Shown piece by piece: positions 41,907 through 50,052 of a stretch of 64,000 nucleotides of DNA. Location of the stretch: positions 930,001-994,000 of the forward strand of contig NZ_BMCS01000001.1 of NCBI RefSeq assembly GCF_014635305.1. Direction: 5' to 3'. The DNA is from Williamsia phyllosphaerae. GTDB lineage: Bacteria; Actinomycetota; Actinomycetes; Mycobacteriales; Mycobacteriaceae. Numbering within the stretch: position 1 is the first letter of the stretch; each line of letters starts with the position of its first letter. Both the position numbers and the translations under genes were made by a program. The notes beneath the pieces were generated by a model. It was not told the origin of the DNA, did no database searches, and saw nothing but the letters and a program-made list of their open reading frames with translations.

Positions 41907-43145
41907 TCAGTTCGGCTGGAACCGCGGCGGATCCTGGCTGAGATCGACGTCGCCGGACAGGTAGTCGAGCGCCGACCGGGTCACCGGGGCCGGACTGCGG
42001 CTGGACCGATAGGTCGCCTGCCACGGCACCGAGCCGGACACCGAGATCGCGTCGGCGTCGGTGTAGCCCGAGTACCGCAGCTTGATCGAGGACAGCTCCA
42101 TCGTGCGCGGGTCACTCCACGTCACCGTGCCCGGCAGCGCGTCGAAGGCGAACACCTCCTGCTCGCAGCCCGGCTTGTCCACCGAGGCGTCGGTCTGCTT
42201 GGACTGGGCGCAGTACTGGAGGTAGGCGGTGACCGCGATGGACGCCGCCTTGTTGCCCTCCTTGCTGATGTCGAACTCGAGCTGGGGGTAGTAGGACGAG
42301 TAGGGGCCGACGGGCCACTCGTCGGTCTTGGAGTCGGTCGCGGCGATGTACTTGTTCGACGTACCCCATTCGATCGGACCCGGGAAGACGTATGCCTTCG
42401 AGTCGCCGGAGACGTCGACGCCGAACAGTGTGGGCTTGTTCTTCTCGATCGAACTCGACGAGAGATCGATCTCGATGGCGCCCTGCTGGACCTTCCAGTC
42501 GCCGCCGGTCTTGGTCAGCCGGAAGTCGACGTCGGCGTTGCGCTGACCGAAGTTGTAGGTGGCCTTGACGATCGCGCGTTCGGACGTGGTGGAACTCTTC
42601 ACGACCTTGATGTCGCCGATCTTGGCCCGGGCCTGCTGACGCTTGAGGATGTCGTCGGTGAGGAGCTTCGTGTTGCCGGGTGCGTCGATCGTCGACAACG
42701 CCTTCTTCGCGTCTCCGTCGGAGAGAGCCTGCAGGTAGGCGGTCACCGTGCTCGACGGGTCGGAGTCGGCGTCGTCGGACAACACCAGGAGCGAGACCGT
42801 CGTCGCGATCACCAGGATCACGACGATGCCCGTGATGATCGGACCGATCACCCAGCCGCGTCGCCACCACGGCGCACGGTCGGGCGGCCCGGGTGGTGGA
42901 CCCCATGGCGGACCGGGCGGCGGCCCGTATCCCGGCGGCGGACCGTACGGCGGCCCTCCGGGCGGGAAGGGCTGGTTCTGCGGGAACTGGGGGTTCTGCG
43001 GAAACGGCGATGTCGGGGGGAACTGGGGTTTCGGGGGGAACTGCTGCCCGGGCGGCGGGAATCCCTGCCCCTGCGCGGGATCCCATGGCTGACCGGGCCC
43101 CTGCGGACCGTTCCACCCACCACCCTGATTCGGCGGTTGACTCAT
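41907..43145 (-). CDS. Pro/Gly-rich single-pass membrane protein with extracytoplasmic domain
   Basis: A 412-residue protein. The first ~95 residues are a Pro/Gly/Gln-rich cytoplasmic tail (repeats like FPQNPQFPQNQPFPPG and YGPPPG). One membrane segment follows (about 102-123). The outer part begins with a DUF4878-like/NTF2-like block (SSTVTAYLQALSDGDAKKAL) and continues with beta-rich sequence, with Cys in LQYCAQSK and PGCEQE. This plan is common in Mycobacteriales envelope proteins. I cannot assign a function. It is convergent with the GGDEF gene and lies downstream of a PlsC-type gene on the same strand. Confidence 0.75.
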   Translation of the reverse strand: MSQPPNQGGGWNGPQGPGQPWDPAQGQGFPPPGQQFPPKPQFPPTSPFPQNPQFPQNQPFPPGGPPYGPPPGYGPPPGPPWGPPPGPPDRAPWWRRGWVIGPIITGIVVILVIATTVSLLVLSDDADSDPSSTVTAYLQALSDGDAKKALSTIDAPGNTKLLTDDILKRQQARAKIGDIKVVKSSTTSERAIVKATYNFGQRNADVDFRLTKTGGDWKVQQGAIEIDLSSSSIEKNKPTLFGVDVSGDSKAYVFPGPIEWGTSNKYIAATDSKTDEWPVGPYSSYYPQLEFDISKEGNKAASIAVTAYLQYCAQSKQTDASVDKPGCEQEVFAFDALPGTVTWSDPRTMELSSIKLRYSGYTDADAISVSGSVPWQATYRSSRSPAPVTRSALDYLSGDVDLSQDPPRFQPN

Positions 43146-43251
43146 GTGCGTACCCCGTGTCGTGAGTTCCCGTACGCCCGTTACGGGCGAATATCTCCGA
43201 CAGAGTAGCGACCCACGTCCCGGGCGTCCGTGCGAACCCGACGCACAGGGC

Positions 43252-44007
43252 TCAGCCGTCGCGCTCGGCGCGACGCGCGGCCTTCTCGGCGCTCTCCTGC
43301 GCGTCCATCGCGTTTGCCTCGGCCAGCGTCGGAGCCCCTCCGCCCAGGCGCGCGGGCACCCAGTACTCGCCGGCCGGGTGGGGACCGTAGGCCTGTTGGA
43401 CCTCGTCGAGGGTGTCGACCATCGCCTGGTGCAGGGTCGCGGTCAGTTCGACCGGGTCGCCGAGCGGCGCGATCGGCGGCGCGACGCCGATGCTGATGGG
43501 GGTGTTGGTGCGACCCATCCTTTTCGGGTGGCCCTTGGTCCAGACGCGCTGCGCGCCCCAGATGACGGTCGGGACGATGGGCACCCCGGCCTCGAGCGCC
43601 ATGCGGGCGGCGCCGGACTTGAACTCCTTGATCTCGAAGCTGCGGCTGATCGTCGCCTCCGGATACACGCCGACGAGCTCGCCGGCCTGCAGGTACTCGA
43701 CGGCCGAACGGTAGCTGTCGGCGCCCGCCCCGCGGTCGACCGGGATGTGCTTGAGCGCGCGCATGATGGGTCCGCTGACCTTGGAGTCGAAGACCTCCTT
43801 CTTCGCCATGAAGCGCACTTTGCGGCGGCCGTGCAGGAACGCGGGGAGCCCGGCGTAGGTGAAGTCGAGGTACCCGGTGTGGTTGATCGCGATGACCGCG
43901 CCGCCGGTCAGGGGCACGTTCTCGGCGCCGGTGACGGTGAACTTGAGTCCCTGCGCCGCCCACATCGAGCGGGCGATCGCGATCACGGTGTCGTAAGCGG
44001 GTTCCAT
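43252..44007 (-). CDS. PlsC-type 1-acylglycerol-3-phosphate acyltransferase (paralogue 2)
   Basis: A 251-residue acyltransferase with INHTGYLDFTYAG as catalytic H-x4-D, VGVYPEATISRSFEIKEFKSG as acceptor site and VPTVIWGAQRVWTKG. ATG at 44007 (MEPAYDTV) aligns with the start of paralogue 1 (MEPVYRTL), so the upstream extension was dropped. It shares a 77-base divergent promoter region with the MBL-Rieske gene. Probable role: phospholipid or triacylglycerol synthesis at the membrane. Confidence 0.9.
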   Translation of the reverse strand: MEPAYDTVIAIARSMWAAQGLKFTVTGAENVPLTGGAVIAINHTGYLDFTYAGLPAFLHGRRKVRFMAKKEVFDSKVSGPIMRALKHIPVDRGAGADSYRSAVEYLQAGELVGVYPEATISRSFEIKEFKSGAARMALEAGVPIVPTVIWGAQRVWTKGHPKRMGRTNTPISIGVAPPIAPLGDPVELTATLHQAMVDTLDEVQQAYGPHPAGEYWVPARLGGGAPTLAEANAMDAQESAEKAARRAERDG

Positions 44008-44084
44008 GCGGACGACAGTAGCGTCCGCCTCTACCCTGGAGGGGCGGTCGCGTGAGCGACGCATGATCGAGAGGAACGAAACCA

Positions 44085-45665
44085 GTGCAGGTCACCAGCG
44101 TCGGGCACGCCGGATTCCACATCCAGACAGCGGCCGGGTCGATCCTGTGCGACCCGTGGGTCAATCCCGCCTACTTCGCGTCGTGGTTCCCGTTCCCGGA
44201 CAACACCGAGCTCGACTGGCGCGCGCTCGGTGACTGCGACTACCTCTACGTCTCGCACCTGCATCGCGATCACTTCGACGCGCGCAACCTCGCCGAGAAC
44301 GTCAACAAGGACACGACCGTCCTGTTGCCGGACTACCCGGTGCCGGATCTGCGTCGCGAGCTCGAGGCGCTGGGCTTCCACAAGTTCGTCGAGACCGAGG
44401 ACTCGGTCAAGACGACCGTCAGCAACGACAAGGGCAGCCTCGACATCATGATCGTCGCGTTGCGGGCGCCCGCCGACGGTCCGATCGGTGACAGCGGGCT
44501 GATCGTCTCCGACGGTGAGACCACCTGCTTCAACATGAACGACGCCCGGCCGGTGGATCTCGACGTGATCTCGGAGGCGTTCGGGCACATCGACATCCAT
44601 CTGCTGCAGTACTCCGGCGCGATCTGGTACCCGATGGTCTACGACATCCCGCGCAAGTCGAAGGCGAACTTCGCCGCGCAGAAGCGACAGCGCGGCATGG
44701 ACCGGGCGCGGTCCTACATCGAGCAGGTCGGCGCCACATGGGTGGTCCCCTCGGCCGGACCGCCGATGTTCCTCGACGACGAACTGCGGTACCTCAACGA
44801 CGTCGGCGACGCCGAGGGCAACCCCGATCCGACGTGCATCTTCCCCGACCAGGCCACGTTCCTCGACCAGATGGTCGAACACGGCACCGACGACGGCACC
44901 AAGCACCGCGGGCTGATGATGGTGTCCGGTTCGACGGTCGAGCTGCGCGGTTCCGAGCTCGTCGAGATCGGTCATCCGTACCCACCGGAGCAGGTGTTCG
45001 GCGTGAACAAGGCCGCCTACCTCGAGAAGATGGCGCAGAAGTTCGCGCCGGTGATCGCCGAGGCCAAGGCGTCGTGGGCGCCCGCCGAGGGTGAGCCCCT
45101 GCTGCCGGCGCTGCGCGATCTGTTCGAGCCGATCATGGCGGCCAGCGACCTCATCTGCGACGGGATCGGCTACCCGGTCGGACTCGTGATGGGTGATCAG
45201 ACCGTCGTGCTCGACTTCCCCAACCGCACCGTCCGCGAGCCCAAGGAGGGTGAGGGCAAGTACCGCTACGGATTCCGCATCGCACCCGAGATGGTGCGAA
45301 CGGTGTTGCGGGACAACGAGCCCGACTGGGTGAACACGATCTTCCTGTCGACGCGGTTCACCACGTGGCGTATCGGTGGGTACAACGAGTTCCTCTACAC
45401 GTTCTTCAAGTGCCTGACCCCCGAACGTGTCGCCTACGCCGACGGATGGTTCTCCGAGGCGCACGACGACTCCGCGTCGATCGTCAAGGACGGGTGGGAG
45501 ATCCAGCGCCGGTGTCCGCACCTCAAGGCCGACCTGTCGAAGTTCGGTGTCATCGAGGGCGAGAAGCTGACCTGCAACCTGCACGGCTGGTCATGGGATC
45601 TGCCCACCGGGCGGTGCCTCACCTCGAAGGGTCACGAGCTCCGGTCGTCCAAGATCGAGTCATGA
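44085..45665 (+). CDS. Metallo-beta-lactamase-fold protein with C-terminal Rieske domain (Rv3818-like)
   Basis: A 526-residue cytosolic protein. The N-terminal half is an UlaG/MBL fold: GHAGFHIQ, then the metal site SHLHRDHFD near residue 58 (HxHxDH). The C-terminal ~60 residues hold a Rieske [2Fe-2S] site: RRCPHLKADL and CNLHGWSWD, that is CxH...CxxH. The middle region (WRIGGYNEFLY, FKCLTPERVAYADGW) is unassigned. The same pair of domains in the opposite order occurs in CMP-N-acetylneuraminate hydroxylase, so a redox or hydroxylase role is possible, but the substrate is unknown. GTG start has GAGAGGAA upstream. Confidence 0.87.
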   Translation: MQVTSVGHAGFHIQTAAGSILCDPWVNPAYFASWFPFPDNTELDWRALGDCDYLYVSHLHRDHFDARNLAENVNKDTTVLLPDYPVPDLRRELEALGFHKFVETEDSVKTTVSNDKGSLDIMIVALRAPADGPIGDSGLIVSDGETTCFNMNDARPVDLDVISEAFGHIDIHLLQYSGAIWYPMVYDIPRKSKANFAAQKRQRGMDRARSYIEQVGATWVVPSAGPPMFLDDELRYLNDVGDAEGNPDPTCIFPDQATFLDQMVEHGTDDGTKHRGLMMVSGSTVELRGSELVEIGHPYPPEQVFGVNKAAYLEKMAQKFAPVIAEAKASWAPAEGEPLLPALRDLFEPIMAASDLICDGIGYPVGLVMGDQTVVLDFPNRTVREPKEGEGKYRYGFRIAPEMVRTVLRDNEPDWVNTIFLSTRFTTWRIGGYNEFLYTFFKCLTPERVAYADGWFSEAHDDSASIVKDGWEIQRRCPHLKADLSKFGVIEGEKLTCNLHGWSWDLPTGRCLTSKGHELRSSKIES

Positions 45666-45678
45666 CCGAACGCCGGTC

Positions 45679-46158
45679 GTGAGCGAGCCCCGGCGCGAGT
45701 ACACCTGGGCGCCGCCGGGCGCCCGCGAGCGGAGCACCCTGCCCGGACTCCAGCAGATCCGCGCGCAGATCGACGGGTCGATGCAGCTGAGTCCGGCCGC
45801 GTCCACCCTCGACTACCGTCCGGTCGACGCCGGCGAGGGGTGGGCCGTGATCGAGATGGAGCCGCGCGAGTTCCATTGCAACGCACACGGAACCGTTCAG
45901 GGCGGGGTGATCGCAGCGGTGATCGACTCGGCCTTCGGGTCCGCGCTGATGACGGTCAACGTCGACAACCGGCGCTTCTCCACCCTTGATCTGAGCTGTC
46001 GCTACATCCGTGCCATCAGTCCGGACAGCGGGGCGATCCGGGTGCGCGCCGAGGTCGAACACCACGGCCGCACCACGGCCACCGTGAGAGCCGAGGTCCA
46101 TGACGCGCAGGGCCGACTCGTCGCCAGCGCCTCGTCGACGTTGTTGATGCTCTCCTAG
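45679..46158 (+). CDS. PaaI-type hotdog thioesterase
   Basis: A 159-residue hotdog-fold acyl-CoA thioesterase. Family marks: FHCNAHGTVQGGVIAAVIDSAFGSAL near residue 75, where the His-Gly and Asp lie at the active site, and STLDLSCRYIRAI on the next strand. It starts 13 bases after the MBL-Rieske gene with GTG and is probably cotranscribed. It may hydrolyse an acyl- or aryl-CoA linked to that enzyme's pathway; this is inference. Confidence 0.87.
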   Translation: MSEPRREYTWAPPGARERSTLPGLQQIRAQIDGSMQLSPAASTLDYRPVDAGEGWAVIEMEPREFHCNAHGTVQGGVIAAVIDSAFGSALMTVNVDNRRFSTLDLSCRYIRAISPDSGAIRVRAEVEHHGRTTATVRAEVHDAQGRLVASASSTLLMLS

Positions 46159-46173
46159 CCCACGGGCGGCCGG

Positions 46174-46803
46174 TCAGTTCGCGCGGAAGCGTTTGAACTC
46201 GGTGTCGGACAACGTGAACCCGAACCCGTCTGGATTGACGCAGGCGATGCCGACGGTGGCCGCGGAGCAGACGATGGTCAGATCCGGGCGGGGTCGGAAC
46301 ACGACGCGTTGGCCGTAGGCCAGCGTGTTCGGTGAGCGGATCGCGTTGCCCTGGACGATGGTGGCGCACAGCGGCTTGTCGAAGTCGAAGAAGCCGAACT
46401 GGTTGGCGTTGCCCTGCTCGTCGCCGGGATAGAAGCCGCACAGGAGCGACGGGTCGACGGTGTGCCGGTTGTCCAGCGTCTGGCAGACCAGGGTCTCCGA
46501 CGTCGTGCGGCACTCGATCTTCTTCGACGGCGACGCGAAGGAGTAGCTCGTGCCGTCGGCGAAGTCGGATGCGGGCAGCGCACCGGCGGTGGGGTCGGCC
46601 GGGGTGGTCGACGGTGCGGTTGTGGTCGGTGCGGTGGTGGTCGTCTCCGCGGGTGCCGCCGAGCTCTGTTCCGGCGCAACCGACTTCGAGACTGTCACCG
46701 TGGACGTGGTCGGTGCCGGGTCAGCCGCGTCGTCAGAGCAACCGGTCACGAACACCAACAGGGCGAAGACCGCACAGAGTCCACGGAGTACGCGCATGTC
46801 CAC
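46174..46803 (-). CDS. Six-cysteine lipoprotein, paralogue A
   Basis: A 209-residue predicted lipoprotein: the signal ends at LLVFVTGCSDD with the lipid-modified Cys near residue 22. A Thr/Ala/Pro tether of ~55 residues follows. The folded part begins SDFADGTSYSFASPSKKIECR and carries six Cys in the order CR, VCQT, LCGFYPG, LCATI, IVCS and ACVN. The sequence is clearly a paralogue of the next gene upstream. It follows that gene with no gap (stop at 46804-46806, start GTG 46803), so they are translated together. Function unknown. Confidence 0.78.
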   Translation of the reverse strand: MDMRVLRGLCAVFALLVFVTGCSDDAADPAPTTSTVTVSKSVAPEQSSAAPAETTTTAPTTTAPSTTPADPTAGALPASDFADGTSYSFASPSKKIECRTTSETLVCQTLDNRHTVDPSLLCGFYPGDEQGNANQFGFFDFDKPLCATIVQGNAIRSPNTLAYGQRVVFRPRPDLTIVCSAATVGIACVNPDGFGFTLSDTEFKRFRAN

Positions 46804-47469
46804 CTAGAGCACCGTGAACGAGTCGACCGACAGGAAGAACCCCGTGGCGCCGGCGCCGCCGACCTGCGTGCAGGTGAGTCCGTCGACCGCGGATGCGCAG
46901 GTGATCGTACGGCCGCCCATGGGCGAGAAGGTGACCCGCTGGCCGTATCCCAGGGTGTGCGGCGAGTTGAAGCCCTCGCCCTGGATGATCGTCGCGCACG
47001 GGGCGGGCCCACTGGGGAACCAGCCGAAGCGCACGGCGCGGCTCTGCTCCAGGCCGGGGTAGAAGTTGCACAGCGACGCCGTGGTGACGGTGTGCGGATT
47101 GCCCGACGTCTGGCACATGAAATTGCCCTCGATCGCCCGGCACTGGATCTGCTTGCTCGGCGATGCGAAGGAGTACCGAGATCCGTCGGCGAAGTCCGAG
47201 ACGGGTCGCGCGACCGGTGCCGGGGTCACGTCTTCCTGCGTGTCGGCCGCAGGCGTCTCGGTGGCGGGTGCGTCGGTGGCGGGTGCCGCCCCCGAGCCGG
47301 TGTCCTCATCCGAGCCCTGGGTGGTCGCCGACGATCCCGGGGCGGTGACCGTCACCGTGGACGCCGCGGATCCGGTGTCGGATTCACCCGACGAGCAGGC
47401 GCCCGTCAACAGAACGAGAGCGCCCGCCGCGACCACTGCCGCGAGCCTGTGCGGTGCAATTCCGATCAT
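46804..47469 (-). CDS. Six-cysteine lipoprotein, paralogue B
   Basis: A 221-residue predicted lipoprotein with lipobox VLLTGACSSG (Cys near residue 25), an acidic Ser/Thr/Ala tether, and the same domain as its neighbour: SDFADGSRYSFASPSKQIQCR, CQTSGNPHTV, LCNFYPG, PCATIIQG, YGQRVTF, ITCAS and LTCTQ. All six Cys positions are kept. It is divergent from feoA across 192 bases that carry iron-box-like repeats, so iron control of both sides is possible. No named family recognised. Confidence 0.78.
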   Translation of the reverse strand: MIGIAPHRLAAVVAAGALVLLTGACSSGESDTGSAASTVTVTAPGSSATTQGSDEDTGSGAAPATDAPATETPAADTQEDVTPAPVARPVSDFADGSRYSFASPSKQIQCRAIEGNFMCQTSGNPHTVTTASLCNFYPGLEQSRAVRFGWFPSGPAPCATIIQGEGFNSPHTLGYGQRVTFSPMGGRTITCASAVDGLTCTQVGGAGATGFFLSVDSFTVL

Positions 47470-47585
47470 TGGTACTCCTCAGTTCCGGTAGGTGTATCTC
47501 ATGTCGCCCGGAACGGCGTGACCGTTACTTCCGCATACGTTCGGATCGATGTGCTCGCCCGAAAACCTCGTGGTTCGGACTGTGG

Positions 47586-47624
47586 TTAAGCTTGCCTCAA
47601 CGAACACAGGTGAGCCTCACTTAT
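47586..47624. promoter_or_regulatory. Tandem DtxR/IdeR-like boxes upstream of feoA
   Basis: Two 19-mers lie side by side: TTAAGCTTGCCTCAACGAA (47586-47604) and ACAGGTGAGCCTCACTTAT (47606-47624). By my count each matches 12 of 19 positions of the iron box TTAGGTTAGGCTAACCTAA. The second contains a perfect GTGAG-C-CTCAC palindrome. They lie 38-76 bases upstream of feoA, where iron repression would be expected. Matches are partial, so binding is inferred. Confidence 0.5.
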
Positions 47625-47661
47625 CTTCAGGCCGCCACCACGACCCGATCCGGAGGCCACG

Positions 47662-47961
47662 ATGTCGATCACGACAGAGCGACTGCGCAGCCGGACCGTC
47701 GGCGACGATGTCGTCTCGGCCGGCGAGACAACCATCGCAGATCTCCCCCTCGGTCGTGCGACGACCGTGACCCGGCTCTGCGTCGAGGCCGACGCCACCA
47801 CAGCACGCAGGTTTTTCGACCTGGGCTTCGCCCCGGGAGCCGAGGTGATCGCGATGCGACGCGCGCCGATGCGGGGGCCGGTCGTCGTGCGGGTGGCCGG
47901 CTACGAGATCGCTCTGCGCCGCGAGCAGGCGCAGTGCATCAAGGTCGCCGCGCTCTCCTGA
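47662..47961 (+). CDS. feoA: Ferrous iron transport protein FeoA
   Basis: A 99-residue SH3-like FeoA protein, cytosolic partner of the FeoB permease. The typical pattern is visible: ADLPLGRATTVTRL, then RRFFDLGFAPGAEVIAMRRAPMRGPVVVRV-type core, then YEIALRREQAQCI. It precedes feoB by 143 bases (to the chosen feoB start). Upstream DNA carries iron-box-like repeats. Confidence 0.9.
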   Translation: MSITTERLRSRTVGDDVVSAGETTIADLPLGRATTVTRLCVEADATTARRFFDLGFAPGAEVIAMRRAPMRGPVVVRVAGYEIALRREQAQCIKVAALS

Positions 47962-48104
47962 CCGCTTGGTGCTGTTTGTCCGGTATCGCCGATCGGTGAC
48001 GTTCGACCCCCGTTCACCCTGCACATACTGTGGATGACATCCGGTCGTCAGGCCAGGCTTTCCTTGCCGCTCGCGAACCGGTGGCCGACGAGCGGGGGTC
48101 CCTG

Positions 48105-50051
48105 GTGAGCTGTGGTCCACACGGCAACGCCGAGTCATCCGACGGCAGTGGATCGGACGCACGCCTCGCCCTCGTCGGCAGTCCGAACTCCGGCAAGACC
48201 ACACTGTTCAACGCGCTCACCGGCCTTCGGGCCAAGACCGGCAACTATCCCGGGGTGACAGTCGCACGCTACGAGGGCCGCACGCAGGTCGGCGAACACA
48301 ACGTGCTCGTGGAGGATCTGCCCGGCACCTACAGCCTCGACGCGATCAGCCCCGACGAGCAGATCGTCTCCGACGTGCTCGACCCGGACGACGTCGCCAC
48401 CGAGACCCCGGACGGGCTCGTCGTCACCCTCGACGCCACCACGCTGCGACGCTCGTTGGGTATGCTCGCCCAGGTCTTGAGTGCCGACCTGCCGGTGTGC
48501 GTCGTACTCACCTTCACCGATGAACTGATCCGTCGACAGGGCGGTGTCGACGTCGACGCGTTCGCCCGTGCCGTGGGTGTTCCGGTGGTCGCCGTCGTCG
48601 GTGGGCGTCGACGCGAGATCGGCGCGTTGCGCGACCTGCTCCCCCACCCCGGTGACTGGCTGACCCCGGCGGTTGTGCCGCCCACCGACACCCGCGAGGT
48701 GACCGCCTGGATCGAATCCGTGCTGACGGCGTCGAAGTACACCCTGCCGCGCATCGACGACCGCACCCGGCGCATCGATGCCGTGCTGCTGCACCCGGTG
48801 TGGGGGACGATCGTCTTCTTCGCGACGATGTTCGCGTTCTTCCAGGTCATCTTCACCGTCGCGGCGCCGCTGCAGGACTACGTGCAGCAGTTCTTCGACT
48901 TCCTCGCCGGCCAGGTCTCCGAGCACGTGGACACAGGGTGGCTGGCCAGCTTCCTCGGCGACGCAATGATCGGCGGCGTCGGTGGCGTGTTGGTGTTCCT
49001 GCCGCAGATCGCGTTGCTGTTCATACTCATCGCGCTGCTCGAGGGCGTCGGATACATGGCACGCGCAGCGTTCCTGATGGACAAGATCATGTCGACCGCC
49101 GGACTCGAGGGCCGGGCGTTCGTCGCACTGCTGTCGTCGCTGGCCTGTGCGATACCCGGGATCATGGCCACCCGTACCCTGCCGTCGACGCGAGATCGGT
49201 TGGCCACCATGATGGCCGCACCGCTGATGACGTGCTCCGCGCGGCTGCCGGTGTACATCCTTCTCACCGGGTTGCTGGTGAGCTCGTCGGATCGTGTGGG
49301 ACCGTTCGGCGCGCAGGGCGTGATCATGTTCGCGCTGTACATCGGTGGGGCCGTGTCGGCGATGGCCACCGCGTGGTTGTTCTCCAAGATCGGTCGGGGG
49401 ACGGGGCCGCTGCTGCCCTTCTACATGGAGATGCCGCCCTACCGCCTGCCCTCGGTGCGGTCGATGGCGTTGTCCGTGTGGGACGCCTGCCGCGGGTTCG
49501 TGCGCAAGGTCGGTGTGATCATCCTGCTGACGACGGCCGCGCTGTGGCTGCTGCTCAACCTGCCGGTCCGTGGCGATGCCGACTTCCGCGCTGCCGGTAT
49601 CGATCCGAACGATGATTCGGCCACGTCGTCCTACGTCATCGAGCACAGCGCCGGGGCCGCGGTCGGCAAGTTCATCGCGCCTGTCTTCGAGCCCCTGGGC
49701 TTCGACTGGCGCATCAACATCGGAATCCTGGCGTCGTTGTCGGCACGGGAGACATTCGTCGCCACGCTCGGCCAGGTCGGTGCGGCCGAGAACCCCGACG
49801 ATCCGGGCAACGCGCTGGAACAGATGCGGGTGACCGAGGGAGCGCGCGAGGGTGAGCCGCTGTTCACCGCACCTGTGTTGGCCGCACTGATGGTGTTCTT
49901 CCTCTATGCGCTGCAGTGCATGTCGACGATCGGTGTCATGCGTCGTGAGTCCGGGACGTGGAAGTGGCCGGCCATCGCGTTCGGGTACATGTTCGTGCTC
50001 GCCTGGGTCATGGCGTTTGCGGCACACACCGTCGTGGCGGCGGTGATCTGA
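48105..50051 (+). CDS. feoB: Ferrous iron permease FeoB
   Basis: A 648-residue Fe(II) transporter with an N-terminal G domain and a polytopic C-terminus. G1 is GSPNSGKTTLFN, the switch region has NYPGVTVARYEG, and G3 is EDLPGTYSL. The usual G4 NxxD is TFTD (LTFTDELIRRQGG). The membrane part has two Gate motifs with conserved Cys: SLACAIPGIMATRT and ALQCMSTIGVMRRE. The GTG at 48105 gives a typical short SCGPHG head before the G domain; an in-frame GTG at 48030 would add 25 residues. The stop is 1 base before the NifU-like gene, so both are in one operon with feoA. Confidence 0.93.
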   Translation: MSCGPHGNAESSDGSGSDARLALVGSPNSGKTTLFNALTGLRAKTGNYPGVTVARYEGRTQVGEHNVLVEDLPGTYSLDAISPDEQIVSDVLDPDDVATETPDGLVVTLDATTLRRSLGMLAQVLSADLPVCVVLTFTDELIRRQGGVDVDAFARAVGVPVVAVVGGRRREIGALRDLLPHPGDWLTPAVVPPTDTREVTAWIESVLTASKYTLPRIDDRTRRIDAVLLHPVWGTIVFFATMFAFFQVIFTVAAPLQDYVQQFFDFLAGQVSEHVDTGWLASFLGDAMIGGVGGVLVFLPQIALLFILIALLEGVGYMARAAFLMDKIMSTAGLEGRAFVALLSSLACAIPGIMATRTLPSTRDRLATMMAAPLMTCSARLPVYILLTGLLVSSSDRVGPFGAQGVIMFALYIGGAVSAMATAWLFSKIGRGTGPLLPFYMEMPPYRLPSVRSMALSVWDACRGFVRKVGVIILLTTAALWLLLNLPVRGDADFRAAGIDPNDDSATSSYVIEHSAGAAVGKFIAPVFEPLGFDWRINIGILASLSARETFVATLGQVGAAENPDDPGNALEQMRVTEGAREGEPLFTAPVLAALMVFFLYALQCMSTIGVMRRESGTWKWPAIAFGYMFVLAWVMAFAAHTVVAAVI

Positions 50052-50052
50052 C

